Of a DNA stretch of 64,000 nucleotides, positions 43,555 through 53,076 are shown piece by piece (the first letter of the stretch is position 1; each line of letters starts with the position of its first letter). The stretch spans positions 1,535,186-1,599,185 of the forward strand of contig NC_014363.1 in assembly GCF_000143845.1 (NCBI RefSeq), read 5' to 3'. The position numbers were made by a program, and so were the translations under genes. The stretch comes from Olsenella uli DSM 7084 (GTDB taxonomy: Bacteria; Actinomycetota; Coriobacteriia; Coriobacteriales; Atopobiaceae). The notes under the pieces are model-generated. The model had not been told where the DNA came from. It searched no databases and saw nothing but the letters and a program-made list of their open reading frames with translations.

Positions 43555-43667
43555 GCAGCATCGGATAGCCGAGAGGCCCATGTTCGCAAGGTTGGCCCAT
43601 CGCGAAACCAAGCTGTCACGCTCGACCGCCGCCAGCCTGGGCCGAGCATCCATCCGCATGTGCGACC

Positions 43668-43687
43668 GCCCGTCTGCGCAGACGGGC
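43668..43687. repeat. Perfect 20-bp palindrome between aspS and macA-like genes
   Basis: GCCCGTCTGCGCAGACGGGC is self-complementary over all 20 bp. It lies mid-way in the 396-bp gap between divergent aspS and the MacA-like gene. It could be an operator dyad or a hairpin in a leader. No gene is visible in this gap. Confidence 0.6.
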
Positions 43688-43769
43688 GCCCACACACCGT
43701 CCTGGCTGCCCCCGCATGTCCGACCGTCCGCCCACACAACCGCTCGCTGACGCTCGCGGTACACTCCCC

Positions 43770-43799
43770 TTGAAAAGCGCCTTGGCTTTCGTCTAGATT
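43770..43799 (+). promoter_or_regulatory. Candidate promoter of the macA-macB-type operon
   Basis: TTGAAA (43770-43775) and TAGATT (43794-43799) are spaced by 18 bp on the plus strand, about 50 bp before the MacA-like start codon. Confidence 0.45.
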
Positions 43800-43850
43800 C
43801 TTGCGATAAGTCCAACGCCCCCAGAAACGTAGCAGCAGGAGGGAGTCCCC

Positions 43851-45353
43851 ATGGCAGCTCACGACGACCTGGCCAGCACCGGAAACACATCCCCCGTCGC
43901 CCGGAAGCACGCAGGGCCGACCCCGCCCATCCCGGTGCTCGAGCGCGCCTCATCCGCACCCGATGCGGCCACCGCAGACGCGGGCGGCACAGGCACGGCC
44001 GTCACGGGCGGCACGACCGCCCCGACCGAGGCGATCCTCACGGACGGTGCCGTCGCTCCCGACGACGCCACCTCGGTGGCCCTGCGCAACATGGAGCGGC
44101 GTCGGCGCGCACGGCGGCGCAAGCGTCTCATACGGGTCGCCATCGTCGTGGGCACCATCGTGGCGCTGGTGGCCGGCACGGCGATCGTGAACATGTTGAA
44201 CGCGGCGGGCGCCGGCGGCGGAGGGCCGGCGACGGCTGTCGTCACCCGTGGGGACCTCACGAGCTCGGTCAGCGCGTCAGGCAAGGCGGAGCCCATCTCG
44301 TCCACGGTCGTGACGCCCGAGGTCGACGGCATCATCGAGAACCTCCAGGTCGCCGAAGGCACCACCGTGAACGCCGGCGACGTGCTCTTCACGCTGAGAA
44401 ACGACTCCCTCGACAAGGCGGTGCGCGAGGCCAGCCAGCAGGTGAGATCGGCGGAGGTGGGGGTCAGCGGCGCCCAGGCCTCCCTCGACAGCGCGAGGTC
44501 GAACTACAACACCGCGCTCAACGCCTGGAACAGCGCCCCTGACGGGGAGACGCAGGCCACCCTGACCGATCCTGACACCCTCTACGACGCCGTGGTGTCG
44601 GCCCAGTCCTCGCTCGAGGCCGCCCAGGTCACGCTCCAGGGCGCACGCGAGGCCTACGACGAGGCCGTCGCCACAGCCGGCAAGCGTACCGTCAAGGCAC
44701 CCATCTCGGGGAGCGTCGTGGCCGTCGGAGCCGTCGCGGGCGCCTCGACTGCCAGCAGCGCCGCGCCGTCCCAGCAGGGCTCGAACACGCCCTTGGTGCA
44801 GATAGCCGACGTCTCGCAGATGACCGTCACAGCCCAGGTGAACGAGGTCGACATCTCAAAGCTTGCCGTGGACCAGACGGCGACCGTGACCTTCTCGGCA
44901 CTGCCGGGGACCACTATGGACGCACGCATCACGCACATCGCCACCGTTGCTACGAGCGGCGCGGAGGGAGGCGCCGGCGTGGTGACCTACTCCGTGGAGC
45001 TCCTCATCCCCAACCCGGACCCCAGCCTCAAGCCGGGCATGACGGCCAGCGCCACCATCGTCACGCAGAGCGTGACGGATGCCCTCATCGCCCCCGTGGC
45101 CGCCCTCTCCACCCACGATGACGGGACCACCACCGTCGACGTCGTCACCTACGCCGCGGACGGCAGCTCCATCGAGTCCGTGGAGACCAGGGAGGTCACC
45201 GTCGTGGCCCAGAACTCCAATGATGCCGCAGTGGAAGGGCTCTCCGAGGGTGACGTGCTCATGCTCCCCTCGACCGACGGTGCCACGGGGATCGGGCCCC
45301 TGAGCGAAGGGTCTGCGGGCGGCTCCTCGGACACCGCAGGCGCGGGGCGCTAG
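43851..45353 (+). CDS. MacA-like periplasmic-adaptor protein of an ABC efflux system
   Basis: A 500-residue membrane fusion protein. A long Thr/Ala/Pro-rich cytoplasmic N-terminus (1-80) with the basic cluster RRRRARRRKR precedes one transmembrane helix (about 94-116). Outside, a lipoyl-type half (EVDGIIENLQVAEGTTVNAGDVLF) leads to a coiled coil (about 185-280), the second lipoyl half (VKAPISGSVVAVGAVAG), a beta-barrel domain and a C-terminal membrane-proximal part. In Gram-positive bacteria such adaptors work with MacB-like ABC exporters without an outer-membrane channel. The start follows AGGAGGGAG. The ATPase gene begins one base after the stop. Confidence 0.92.
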   Translation: MAAHDDLASTGNTSPVARKHAGPTPPIPVLERASSAPDAATADAGGTGTAVTGGTTAPTEAILTDGAVAPDDATSVALRNMERRRRARRRKRLIRVAIVVGTIVALVAGTAIVNMLNAAGAGGGGPATAVVTRGDLTSSVSASGKAEPISSTVVTPEVDGIIENLQVAEGTTVNAGDVLFTLRNDSLDKAVREASQQVRSAEVGVSGAQASLDSARSNYNTALNAWNSAPDGETQATLTDPDTLYDAVVSAQSSLEAAQVTLQGAREAYDEAVATAGKRTVKAPISGSVVAVGAVAGASTASSAAPSQQGSNTPLVQIADVSQMTVTAQVNEVDISKLAVDQTATVTFSALPGTTMDARITHIATVATSGAEGGAGVVTYSVELLIPNPDPSLKPGMTASATIVTQSVTDALIAPVAALSTHDDGTTTVDVVTYAADGSSIESVETREVTVVAQNSNDAAVEGLSEGDVLMLPSTDGATGIGPLSEGSAGGSSDTAGAGR

Positions 45354-45354
45354 C

Positions 45355-46082
<728 letters not shown>

Positions 46083-46086
<4 letters not shown>

Positions 46087-47309
46087 GGGCAACGGACCTC
46101 ATCACGGAGACCTGGGAGGCCCTTGACGCCAACCGGGGGCGCTCTCTGCTCACCGTGCTGGGCATCGTCATAGGCATCAGCGCCGTCATCTCCATGACCG
46201 CGCTGATCGGCGGCATCAAGGAGGCCATGGTCAGCAGCCTGGGGCTCGGCCAGGCACGAGCCGTCTACATCACCCTCTACACGGGCGGCGACGTGACCCG
46301 GGACGACGTGAGCCTCATCGAGCGCTCAGTCGACGGCTACGAGTTCGTGACGGGCCTCTCGCAGGGCTCGGCCACTGTCACGACCGGGAAGAAGCAGGTC
46401 TCTGCGCAGGTGCTGGGAGTCAGTCCGGAGTACTTCTCGGCCGTCGATGCCAAGCCGCGCTCGGGACGCCTGATCAACGCCAGCGAGGCGGCCGGCATGG
46501 CCAACGTCTGCCTTCTGGATCAGAACGGCGTCAAGGAGCTCTTCGGCGATGTCGACGCGGACGCAGTGGGCAGGACCATCCGGATGGGAAACGATGACTA
46601 CACCATCATAGGGGTGCTTCCCTCCAAGAATGCCTCCATGGGAGGCGGCATCGCCGCCTACGTCCCCCTCAGCACCTGCATGGCGCGTGTCACGGGCAGC
46701 CAGTCCATCGATCAGATCGTGGGGCTCGCGCGCGAGGACGTTGACGTGGAACAGCTGGTGAAGGACACGGACGGCTGGCTGAGGGAGCACTACGGCATCC
46801 CTCCCGAGACCGAGGGCTACGCGAACATGGACGTGAGCGGCGGCTACGTGTACGTCTACTCCATGAAGTCCATCGCCGACCAGCTTGATGCCACGACGAT
46901 GTCGTTCCAGGTGCTCATGACCGCCGTGGCAAGCATCTCGCTTCTGGTGGGCGGCATCGGCATCATGAACATGATGCTCACCAACGTCACCGAGCGCATA
47001 CGCGAGATCGGGCTGCGCAAGGCCCTGGGAGCTCGGCGCTCGGACATCACCCAGCAGTTCCTCCTGGAGTCCGTGTGCCTGTGCCTGGCCGGGGGTGTGA
47101 TAGGCATCGTCTTCGGCTACCTGGGGGCGCTGGCGCTCTCGGGACTCGCATCGGGACTGACCGAGGGCATGAGCGTCACGCCGCAGGTCTCCCTGTCCGC
47201 CGTGGCGCTGGCGACGGGCATCTGCGTGGTCATCGGCGTGGTCTTTGGCTACTACCCGGCGCGCCACGCGGCGCGGCTCGATCCGGTGGAATCGCTACAC
47301 TTCCAATAG
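46083..47309 (+). CDS. MacB-type ABC transporter permease
   Basis: A 408-residue permease with one N-terminal helix (LLTVLGIVIGISAVISMTAL), a large outer domain (about 45-280) and three C-terminal helices, ending ARLDPVESLHF as in most MacB/FtsX permeases. Motifs include GIGIMNMMLTNVTERIREIGLRKALGA, which couples to the ATPase. In Gram-negatives the ATPase is fused to this subunit; here it is separate. Together with the two preceding genes it forms a tripartite-type exporter, probable cargoes being antimicrobial peptides or lipopeptides. Confidence 0.93.
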
Positions 47310-47463
47310 GGGTACGGGCCCGAGGCGCAGGCGGAGACGCGGACGCGCGCTTCGGGTGGCGGGGGCTTCCAATGGCAGGCACTTCGAGTGGCAGGCACTT
47401 CGGACCTGCGAGCGCCCCAGATGCGCGATGATGGTGGCAGGGCGACGCGAGAGGAGGCGGGGC

Positions 47464-48114
47464 ATGGCATACAGGGCGGCCATCTTTGACCTTGATGGGA
47501 CCCTGCTTGACACCCTCGACGACCTCTGGCACGCCGTGAACTTCGCCCTCGGCCAGGAAGGCGAGCCCACACGCAGCCGCGACGAGGTACGGGCGTTTCT
47601 GGGCAACGGCGTCGCGCGGCTCATGCAGCTCAGCATGCCCGAGGGCAGCGACCGCGAGCGCACGGCACAGGCACTCGCCACCTTCAGGGAGTACTACGCG
47701 CACCACAACGCCGAGTTCACCGCTCCCTACCCTCAGATTCCCGAGCTGTTGCACGTGCTGGCAGGAGAGGGCGTGCTACGCGCCGTGGTCTCCAACAAGC
47801 CCGACGCGTACGTGCAGACCCTCGTGGCAACGCACTTCAAGGGGCTCTTCAACGCCGCCGTAGGCGAGCGGGCGGGCGTCCGTCGCAAGCCGGCGCCAGA
47901 CGCTCTGCTCGCCGTGATGGACGAGCTGCGCTGCGCGCCTGACAACACGGTCTACGTGGGCGACTCCGAGGTGGACCTCCAGACGGCCAAGGCCGCTGGC
48001 GTCGGGTGCATTGCCGTGAGCTGGGGGTTCAGGGACCGAAGTTTCCTGGTAGGCCAGGGTGCCACGTCCATTGCAGACTCCACCGAGGAGCTCGCCGAGA
48101 AGATCTTGCTCTAG
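47464..48114 (+). CDS. HAD-family phosphatase, phosphoglycolate phosphatase-like
   Basis: A 216-residue haloacid dehalogenase-type hydrolase. Motif I is IFDLDGTLLDTLDDL at the N-terminus, motif II VVSNKP, motif III Lys in RRKPAPDALL, and motif IV YVGDSEVDLQTAKAAG. A helical cap after motif I identifies the Gph/beta-phosphoglucomutase subgroup; phosphoglycolate is the likeliest substrate. The start follows AGGAGG. The 154-bp gap from the MacB permease has two copies of TGGCAGGCACTTCG (about 47371-47402). An inverted repeat CAAGTGG/CCACTTG (48181-48208) follows the gene. Confidence 0.87.
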   Translation: MAYRAAIFDLDGTLLDTLDDLWHAVNFALGQEGEPTRSRDEVRAFLGNGVARLMQLSMPEGSDRERTAQALATFREYYAHHNAEFTAPYPQIPELLHVLAGEGVLRAVVSNKPDAYVQTLVATHFKGLFNAAVGERAGVRRKPAPDALLAVMDELRCAPDNTVYVGDSEVDLQTAKAAGVGCIAVSWGFRDRSFLVGQGATSIADSTEELAEKILL

Positions 48115-48325
48115 CCGCTCTAGCCCCACCGGGCACGCCGATCCCAGACGGAAACGCTTAGCCACAACTGGCATCCGCGTCAAGTGGTCCCCATCCACAT
48201 GCCACTTGGGCGCGCTTGCCTAATGGAACCATCATTGATGAATAGTCCCAGGGGACGGGCGGTAGAATCTTGCCATCGGAAGCGTTTTCCTTCTTCAAAG
48301 GGACCTCTTCGGGAAAGGACGCATC

Positions 48326-48634
48326 ATGGGTAAGAAGGCAGCTGAGGCACTTGAGATAAATTACGATGACCTGGCCGACTACCTGCACAAGAACCACTCG
48401 GTCTACATGCGCGTCGACAACGACGTTTACTACCTCACCGACGTCAACTACGAAGCTTGGCGTGCGCAGGACACCAGCCTGCGTAACTCGAAGAATCACT
48501 TCGTCGACTGCAGCGACCTGGTTCCCACGGTCGACGAGTTCCTCGCGCTTCCGTTCGTGAACGGCCGCACCATCAAGGATTCCTTCTCTCACGCAACGTT
48601 CTACGAGAGCGTGAAGGGTGTCAAGCAGCCGTAG
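48326..48634 (+). CDS. Small conserved-looking protein of unknown function
   Basis: A 102-residue soluble protein, not recognised. It starts with a Lys/Ala-rich helix, then LEINYDDLADYLHKNHSVYMRVDNDVYYL, a segment that reads like alternating strands with Asp, Asn and Tyr, and a C-terminal helix region DEFLALPFVNGRTIKDSF. It has a single Cys and no membrane segment. AAAGGA precedes the ATG at normal distance, codon use is like the flanks, and a strong hairpin follows the gene at 48683-48708, all of which argue that it is real. Its context does not indicate a role. Confidence 0.72.
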   Translation: MGKKAAEALEINYDDLADYLHKNHSVYMRVDNDVYYLTDVNYEAWRAQDTSLRNSKNHFVDCSDLVPTVDEFLALPFVNGRTIKDSFSHATFYESVKGVKQP

Positions 48635-48682
48635 GTTTGTCACAGCGCAGCGAATGTGGCGCAGCGAGCACCGCTGCAACGT

Positions 48683-48708
48683 GCCCGGTCGGTCGGTTCC
48701 GACCGGGC
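48683..48708 (+). terminator. Terminator hairpin after the small unknown gene
   Basis: Perfect 10-bp arms GCCCGGTCGG and CCGACCGGGC enclose TCGGTT, followed by GCTATATTA. It lies about 50 bp past the stop of the gene ending at 48634. The T-run is weak, but the stem is strong. Confidence 0.6.
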
Positions 48709-48757
48709 GCTATATTACCGCACGATGGCAAAGTTCGGTGGCAGGCGCACGTTATCA

Positions 48758-48795
48758 GCCCGCCAGGTCAAGTGATCTCAGCTCGGCTGGCGGGC
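48758..48795. repeat. Inverted repeat in the 48.6-49.15 kb gap
   Basis: GCCCGCCAG (48758-48766) and CTGGCGGGC (48787-48795) pair across a 20-nt loop. Short open frames through 48618-48956 cross this and the terminator and are not considered genes. Confidence 0.55.
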
Positions 48796-48994
48796 CGCCG
48801 TATCCAGACGCGTCCAGATGCGGCGGAATCCCATCCCGAAAAACTGTATGCAACAAAATCGGCGGTTATGTGTGGATCAGATCCGTTTCACGGGCGCTTC
48901 CGCATCATCCCAAGATGACCTTCGATAGAACCGATTCTTATATCCGCTGGTCATAGCTATATAAATTAATTAATTTCTTGGAAACGGTGTGAGG

Positions 48995-49050
48995 GTGGAT
49001 GACACTGACACCCGCAAGGCACACATAACTGTCAATTTTGTGTCATCCAC
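48995..49050. repeat. Inverted repeat with 11-bp arms
   Basis: GTGGATGACAC (48995-49005) and GTGTCATCCAC (49040-49050) are perfect inverse copies with a 34-nt spacer, following an AT-rich tract (48956-48978). It could be the edge of a small decayed element or a stem in a transcript; no coding sequence is within. Confidence 0.6.
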
Positions 49051-49102
49051 ATTCTCAATCACCCGCAAACCAGCGGCCGCAACCCACGACCGACCCGTAA
49101 AC

Positions 49103-49144
49103 GCACCAACAGGCGAGCCGGCGCTCGCATTCGCCTGTTGGTGC
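49103..49144. terminator. Long hairpin downstream of the hydrogenase-like gene
   Basis: Perfect 14-bp arms GCACCAACAGGCGA and TCGCCTGTTGGTGC enclose a 14-nt loop that can itself form a GCGC-rich stem. It starts 7 bp past the stop of the minus-strand gene at 49151 and is followed on that strand by GTTTACG. The likely role is transcription termination. Confidence 0.75.
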
Positions 49145-49150
49145 ATGCGC

Positions 49151-50770
49151 TTACCTGGGCAAAGACGCGTCGCGCGTCTCCTCAACCTCACGGTCCTCGT
49201 CCTGCTTGGTGAAGCCCCTCTCCAAGGCGGGGATCAGCATGCGATAGGCGTTCTCGGTCGCGTTCTCGTGCAGGGAGCGCTTGGCGTAGCGGTGGACGGC
49301 GCCCGTGCTCTTCTTGATGTTGACCAGCGTACCGGCACCTGCGACGCAACCACCCGGGCAGGCCATGCCCTCTAGCAGGTAGCCAGGGTACTTTCCCTTG
49401 ACAGCGTCCTTCATCATCTTGCGGCAGTCCTCGAGGCCTTCCGCGTTCGCCACGTTGACCTCGCGATCGGGATAGCGACGGTGGATGGCGTTCACCACGG
49501 CGCTCGCAACGCCACCGGACACGGCGAAGTTGCGCCCATCCGCCGAGGCCACGTCGAAGTCGCTCTTGTCATCATCCTTGAGGGCCAGGTAATCGATGCC
49601 CCGGGCCTCCATCATGCCGGCCATCTCCTCGAAGGTGAGGACGAAGTCCACCTCGGAGCGCACGCTCCTGCGCATGGCCTCGAGCTTCTTGGCCGCGCAG
49701 GGCCCCACGAAGACGATCTTGGCGTTGGGGTGCCGTGTGCGAATCATGCGCGCGGTCAGCGTCATGGGCGTCAGTGCCATCGAGATACAGTCTGCATGCT
49801 CGGGAAACTCCTTCTTTGCCATGACCGACCAGGCCGGGCAGCAGCTCGTCCCCATGAACGGCAGCTTGTCGGGAACTTCGTCCAAGAAGTCATCGGCCTC
49901 CTGCACGGTGCAGAGGTCAGCGCCCAGCGCGACCTCCTCGACCCCCGAGAAGCCCAGGCGCTTGAAGGCCTCGCGCAATTTGCCCACGTTGCCCTTGCCG
50001 CCAAACTGTCCCACGAACGAGGGCGCCACGGCAGCGATGACCTCGTCACCGGCCAGTATGGACCAGATGACCTGGCCGATCTGGCTCTTGTCGGCAATGG
50101 CCCCAAACGGGCAGTTCACCAGGCACTGGCCGCAGCTGACGCACTTCTCGTAGTCGATGTCCGCCCGCCCATGCTCGTCCGATCCGATGGCGTGCATGCC
50201 ACAGGCCGCGGCGCAGGGTCGCACGTGATGGTGTATAGCGTGGTAGGGACAGGTCCTCTCGCACATGCCGCACTGAACGCACAGGTCCTGGTCTATGTGG
50301 GCCCGCTTGTCCACGAAGCTGATGGCCTGCTTGGGGCAGATCTCGCGGCAGGGGTGCGCCAGACAGCCCTGGCACTGGTCCGTCACCGTGTACACGTTGT
50401 CCTTGCACGCGTTGCAGGCGAACTTGATCACGTTTATCAGAGGGGGCTCGTAGTACGCCAGGTCGCCGACCTCGCTGTTCGCGAAGCCCTCGCTGATGCG
50501 CGCAGGTCGGTCCACGCCCTGCAGCGACAGCCCCATGGCCAGGCGTATGCGTTCGCCGATGATGGCACGCTCCAGGAAGACGCTCTCGCGATACGTTGCC
50601 ACATCGCCCGGCAGGATCTGGAACGGCAGCTCGTCGAAGCGTGCGTCGAAGTCCTCGTCCGTACCATCGGGATTGTCGTTGAGCGAATAGCAGACCCTCG
50701 CCACCTCCCGGAAGACGTCTCGACGGATCTTGGTCAGGTTGGTGTACACCCCACGCATGGTATCTGCCAT
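49151..50770 (-). CDS. Monomeric [FeFe]-hydrogenase-like protein with ferredoxin-type clusters
   Basis: A 539-residue cytoplasmic iron-sulfur protein. An N-terminal region with CNAC and CQGCLAHPCREIC precedes CVQCGMCERTC (164-174) and CVSCGQCLVNC (210-220), two ferredoxin-type [4Fe-4S] motifs, plus an extra Cys segment (CAAAC). The H-cluster motifs are GTSCCPAW (307-314), GPCAAKK (356-362) and EGMACPGGCVAGAG (467-480). The TSCCP and GPC variants match the group B type of putative hydrogenases rather than classical HydA (TSCCPGW, MPCxxKxxE). It could make or sense hydrogen. No HydEFG maturation genes are in the window. The start ATG 50770 follows GGGAGAGGG; the longer upstream frame is ignored. 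Confidence 0.88.
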   Translation of the reverse strand: MADTMRGVYTNLTKIRRDVFREVARVCYSLNDNPDGTDEDFDARFDELPFQILPGDVATYRESVFLERAIIGERIRLAMGLSLQGVDRPARISEGFANSEVGDLAYYEPPLINVIKFACNACKDNVYTVTDQCQGCLAHPCREICPKQAISFVDKRAHIDQDLCVQCGMCERTCPYHAIHHHVRPCAAACGMHAIGSDEHGRADIDYEKCVSCGQCLVNCPFGAIADKSQIGQVIWSILAGDEVIAAVAPSFVGQFGGKGNVGKLREAFKRLGFSGVEEVALGADLCTVQEADDFLDEVPDKLPFMGTSCCPAWSVMAKKEFPEHADCISMALTPMTLTARMIRTRHPNAKIVFVGPCAAKKLEAMRRSVRSEVDFVLTFEEMAGMMEARGIDYLALKDDDKSDFDVASADGRNFAVSGGVASAVVNAIHRRYPDREVNVANAEGLEDCRKMMKDAVKGKYPGYLLEGMACPGGCVAGAGTLVNIKKSTGAVHRYAKRSLHENATENAYRMLIPALERGFTKQDEDREVEETRDASLPR

Positions 50771-50799
50771 GAGTCCCTCTCCCTGGACAACGGCACCCT

Positions 50800-51867
50800 C
50801 TACTCCCCCTGTTCCAGTATGGACCAACCGGATGCGTCCGCAGCCGAGAAGAACGCGTCGAATCGCTTGGGCCAGGCCGTCCTCAGGACGAGCTCCTCGC
50901 CCGTGACGGGATGTACCAGCCGCTCCTCGATGGCGTGCAGCATGAGGCCACCGGTGGCGCGACTGCCGTGCCCACCGCGCCCCGCACGGCCACCACACCC
51001 TGCAGGCAGGGCGCCGTAGAGCCTGTCTCCCACGATGGGATGCCCCGTCGACGCAAGGTGCACGCGAATCTGATGGCGTCGGCCCGTCCCAATCCTGACC
51101 AGCAGCAACGTATGGTCCCCGCGTGTGGCCAGAGGCCTTGCCCACGTGCGCGAGGACTTGCCGCCCGCACTCACGCGCATGCGACGGGCGTCGTGGCGGT
51201 CGCGCCCGATGGGGCGGTCGATCAGCATCGTCCCGGACGGCCATGGTCCTCGCACCACGGCAAGGTAGCGCTTCTCCGTCACGCGACCCGCCATGAGCGC
51301 GTCGAAGGCCGGCTGTGTCTCCTCGGCCAGCGAGAACAGCACGAGCCCGGAAGTCTCGACATCCAGGCGCTGCAACGCCTGGGGAACCAGCCGTGCGACT
51401 GAGTCGCGCCCCCCGTCCGGCATGCGACCGGGCGGGCCCTGACCGTCAGGCCGACCCTCGTGATCAGGCCGGCCCTCGCGGTCGAGCAGGCCCTGCACGC
51501 GTGCGGTCAGGGTCTCTCCCACGCCGCCGTCCGCATGCACCAAGATTCCAGCAGGCTTGTCGACCGCCAGCGCAAAGCGGTCGCGCCAGACCACCACGGG
51601 TTCGGCCTCGCTTGCGGGACCCGGCACATGCGTATGCGCGAATGCCAGACCAACCACGTCGCCTGGCGCAAGACGGCTCGCAGGCGCCAGCCCCGCACCG
51701 TCAAGAGACAGCCTCCCCCGTGCCAGCACGCGCGCTGACATCTGTCTGGAGCACGTCAGCTCGCGCAGCAGCTCGAGCGCAGAGACCGGCCGTGCGACCT
51801 CCAGCTCCATATGCGCACGGTCGCAGCAACGTAGCCGGAAGCTCTTATCGGCCACCTTCTCGGCCAT
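50800..51867 (-). CDS. RluA-family pseudouridine synthase
   Basis: A 355-residue RNA-modifying enzyme that converts uridine to pseudouridine in rRNA or tRNA. An S4-like N-terminal part (ELTCSRQMSARVLARGRLSLDG) precedes the catalytic domain with DKPAGILVHADGG, the catalytic Asp in QRLDVETSGLVLF and RTGRRHQIRVHL-type segment (GTGRRHQIRVHLASTGHPIVGDRLYG). An insert (about 155-180) is rich in Gly/Asp/Arg/Pro repeats (DREGRPDHEGRPDGQG). The start ATG follows GGGGGAGG. The stop of the LysR gene lies just before it (gap 2 bp), so the two are in one unit. Confidence 0.92.
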   Translation of the reverse strand: MAEKVADKSFRLRCCDRAHMELEVARPVSALELLRELTCSRQMSARVLARGRLSLDGAGLAPASRLAPGDVVGLAFAHTHVPGPASEAEPVVVWRDRFALAVDKPAGILVHADGGVGETLTARVQGLLDREGRPDHEGRPDGQGPPGRMPDGGRDSVARLVPQALQRLDVETSGLVLFSLAEETQPAFDALMAGRVTEKRYLAVVRGPWPSGTMLIDRPIGRDRHDARRMRVSAGGKSSRTWARPLATRGDHTLLLVRIGTGRRHQIRVHLASTGHPIVGDRLYGALPAGCGGRAGRGGHGSRATGGLMLHAIEERLVHPVTGEELVLRTAWPKRFDAFFSAADASGWSILEQGE

Positions 51868-51869
51868 GC

Positions 51870-52832
51870 TCAGGTCCTCCCCCGGTGCGCCAGACGCACC
51901 GCGTCGTCGGAGAGCTGCTCGTCCAGCAGTTCGCAGAATGACTCGATCACGCTCCAGACATGGGGAGCGGCGCGCCATGCCACGCTGATGGAGATCTGGG
52001 CTTCGGGACCCAGGCCGATGGCGCGCAGGCCGCGCGCGCCGCCGCCCCCGACGGCCAGCACGCTGCTCGCAAGGTCATACGGCACGAAGCAGGCCCCGAC
52101 CCCGCGCGCGGCGAGGTCGACCAGCGTCTCGGAGTTTCGCGAGCGCACGCGCTCCCACGGCGAGACGCCCGATGCCGCGAGTATGCGCCGCGAGAGGTCG
52201 CCGGGCTCGTCTCCCTGACCCAACAGCATGAACGGGCACGCCGAGAGCGGGGCCAGGCTGCCCGTGCGCTCGACTTCGGCGACGGCGGCGGCAGGGTCGT
52301 CGCACGCCCTGCGCAGGAGGTCATCCGTCGCCAGCAGCACCACGCGCTCGTGATAGAGCTCGCGCACGACGAAGCCCGGCTCGTCCTCGGGCACGCTCGC
52401 CACGATCACGTCGACGCGGCCCTCCCTCAGAAGCTCGATGAGCACGGCGTTCTCCTCCTCGTGCAAGAGCACGTTGACGCCCGGATGTGCCTCCTGGAAC
52501 ACCGAGAGCGCCCGCGGCATGATCATGCGGCCGCGCGTGGAGGCCACACCGACGCCCAGAAGGCCGCGCTCGTCTCCCGATATGTCGCGGAACTCCTGTC
52601 TCATGGCACGGTGCTCCGCCTGGAACCTGCGGGCATACGAGAGGAACTCGTGGCCGGCGTAGGTAAGCGTCAGCGGGACCCGACGATTCACCAGGCGCAC
52701 GCCCAGCTCGCGCTCGACGCCCGCGATATGGGCCGAGAGCGTCTGCTGGGTGACGGAAAGGCGCCTGGCAGCATGGGTGAAGCTCCTCTCCTCCGCCACC
52801 GCTATGAAGTAGTCCATGCTCTGGAAGTTCAC
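51870..52832 (-). CDS. LysR-family transcriptional regulator
   Basis: A 320-residue regulator with the standard N-terminal winged helix (NFQSMDYFIAVAEERSFTHAARRLSVTQQTLSAHIAGVERELG) and a periplasmic-binding-like effector domain (about 90-300). The family start pattern MNFQSM suggests initiation at GTG 52832; a better ribosome site is lacking, and ATG at MDYF is an alternative. It is divergent from the NhaC-like gene (53077), as LysR genes often are from their targets, so it may control that transporter. Confidence 0.9.
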   Translation of the reverse strand: MNFQSMDYFIAVAEERSFTHAARRLSVTQQTLSAHIAGVERELGVRLVNRRVPLTLTYAGHEFLSYARRFQAEHRAMRQEFRDISGDERGLLGVGVASTRGRMIMPRALSVFQEAHPGVNVLLHEEENAVLIELLREGRVDVIVASVPEDEPGFVVRELYHERVVLLATDDLLRRACDDPAAAVAEVERTGSLAPLSACPFMLLGQGDEPGDLSRRILAASGVSPWERVRSRNSETLVDLAARGVGACFVPYDLASSVLAVGGGGARGLRAIGLGPEAQISISVAWRAAPHVWSVIESFCELLDEQLSDDAVRLAHRGRT

Positions 52833-53076
52833 GACAGCCCCGATCGCCCAGCGAGCTCTGGCGCAAGGCCCGCCCTGCGGAGGGTCTTGGCACGGGAGCA
52901 CCTCCTACTGAGAGGAACTCAGATTACCAACAGATCCTGTGATCAATACCGAATATAACAGTTGGACCCCTTATGAGGGCATGCATAGATTACTTGCTTG
53001 GGCAAACGCTCCGTCGGCGCCCTCAGGTCGGCGTCCACACACCAATGTCCGTGCATGCGGACGAGAGGAATGTCGC

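Noticed and set aside
48618-48956. Small plus-strand gene after the 102-residue protein
   Set aside because: The frame starts within the preceding gene, crosses a strong terminator and two inverted repeats, and has no ribosome site or coding character.
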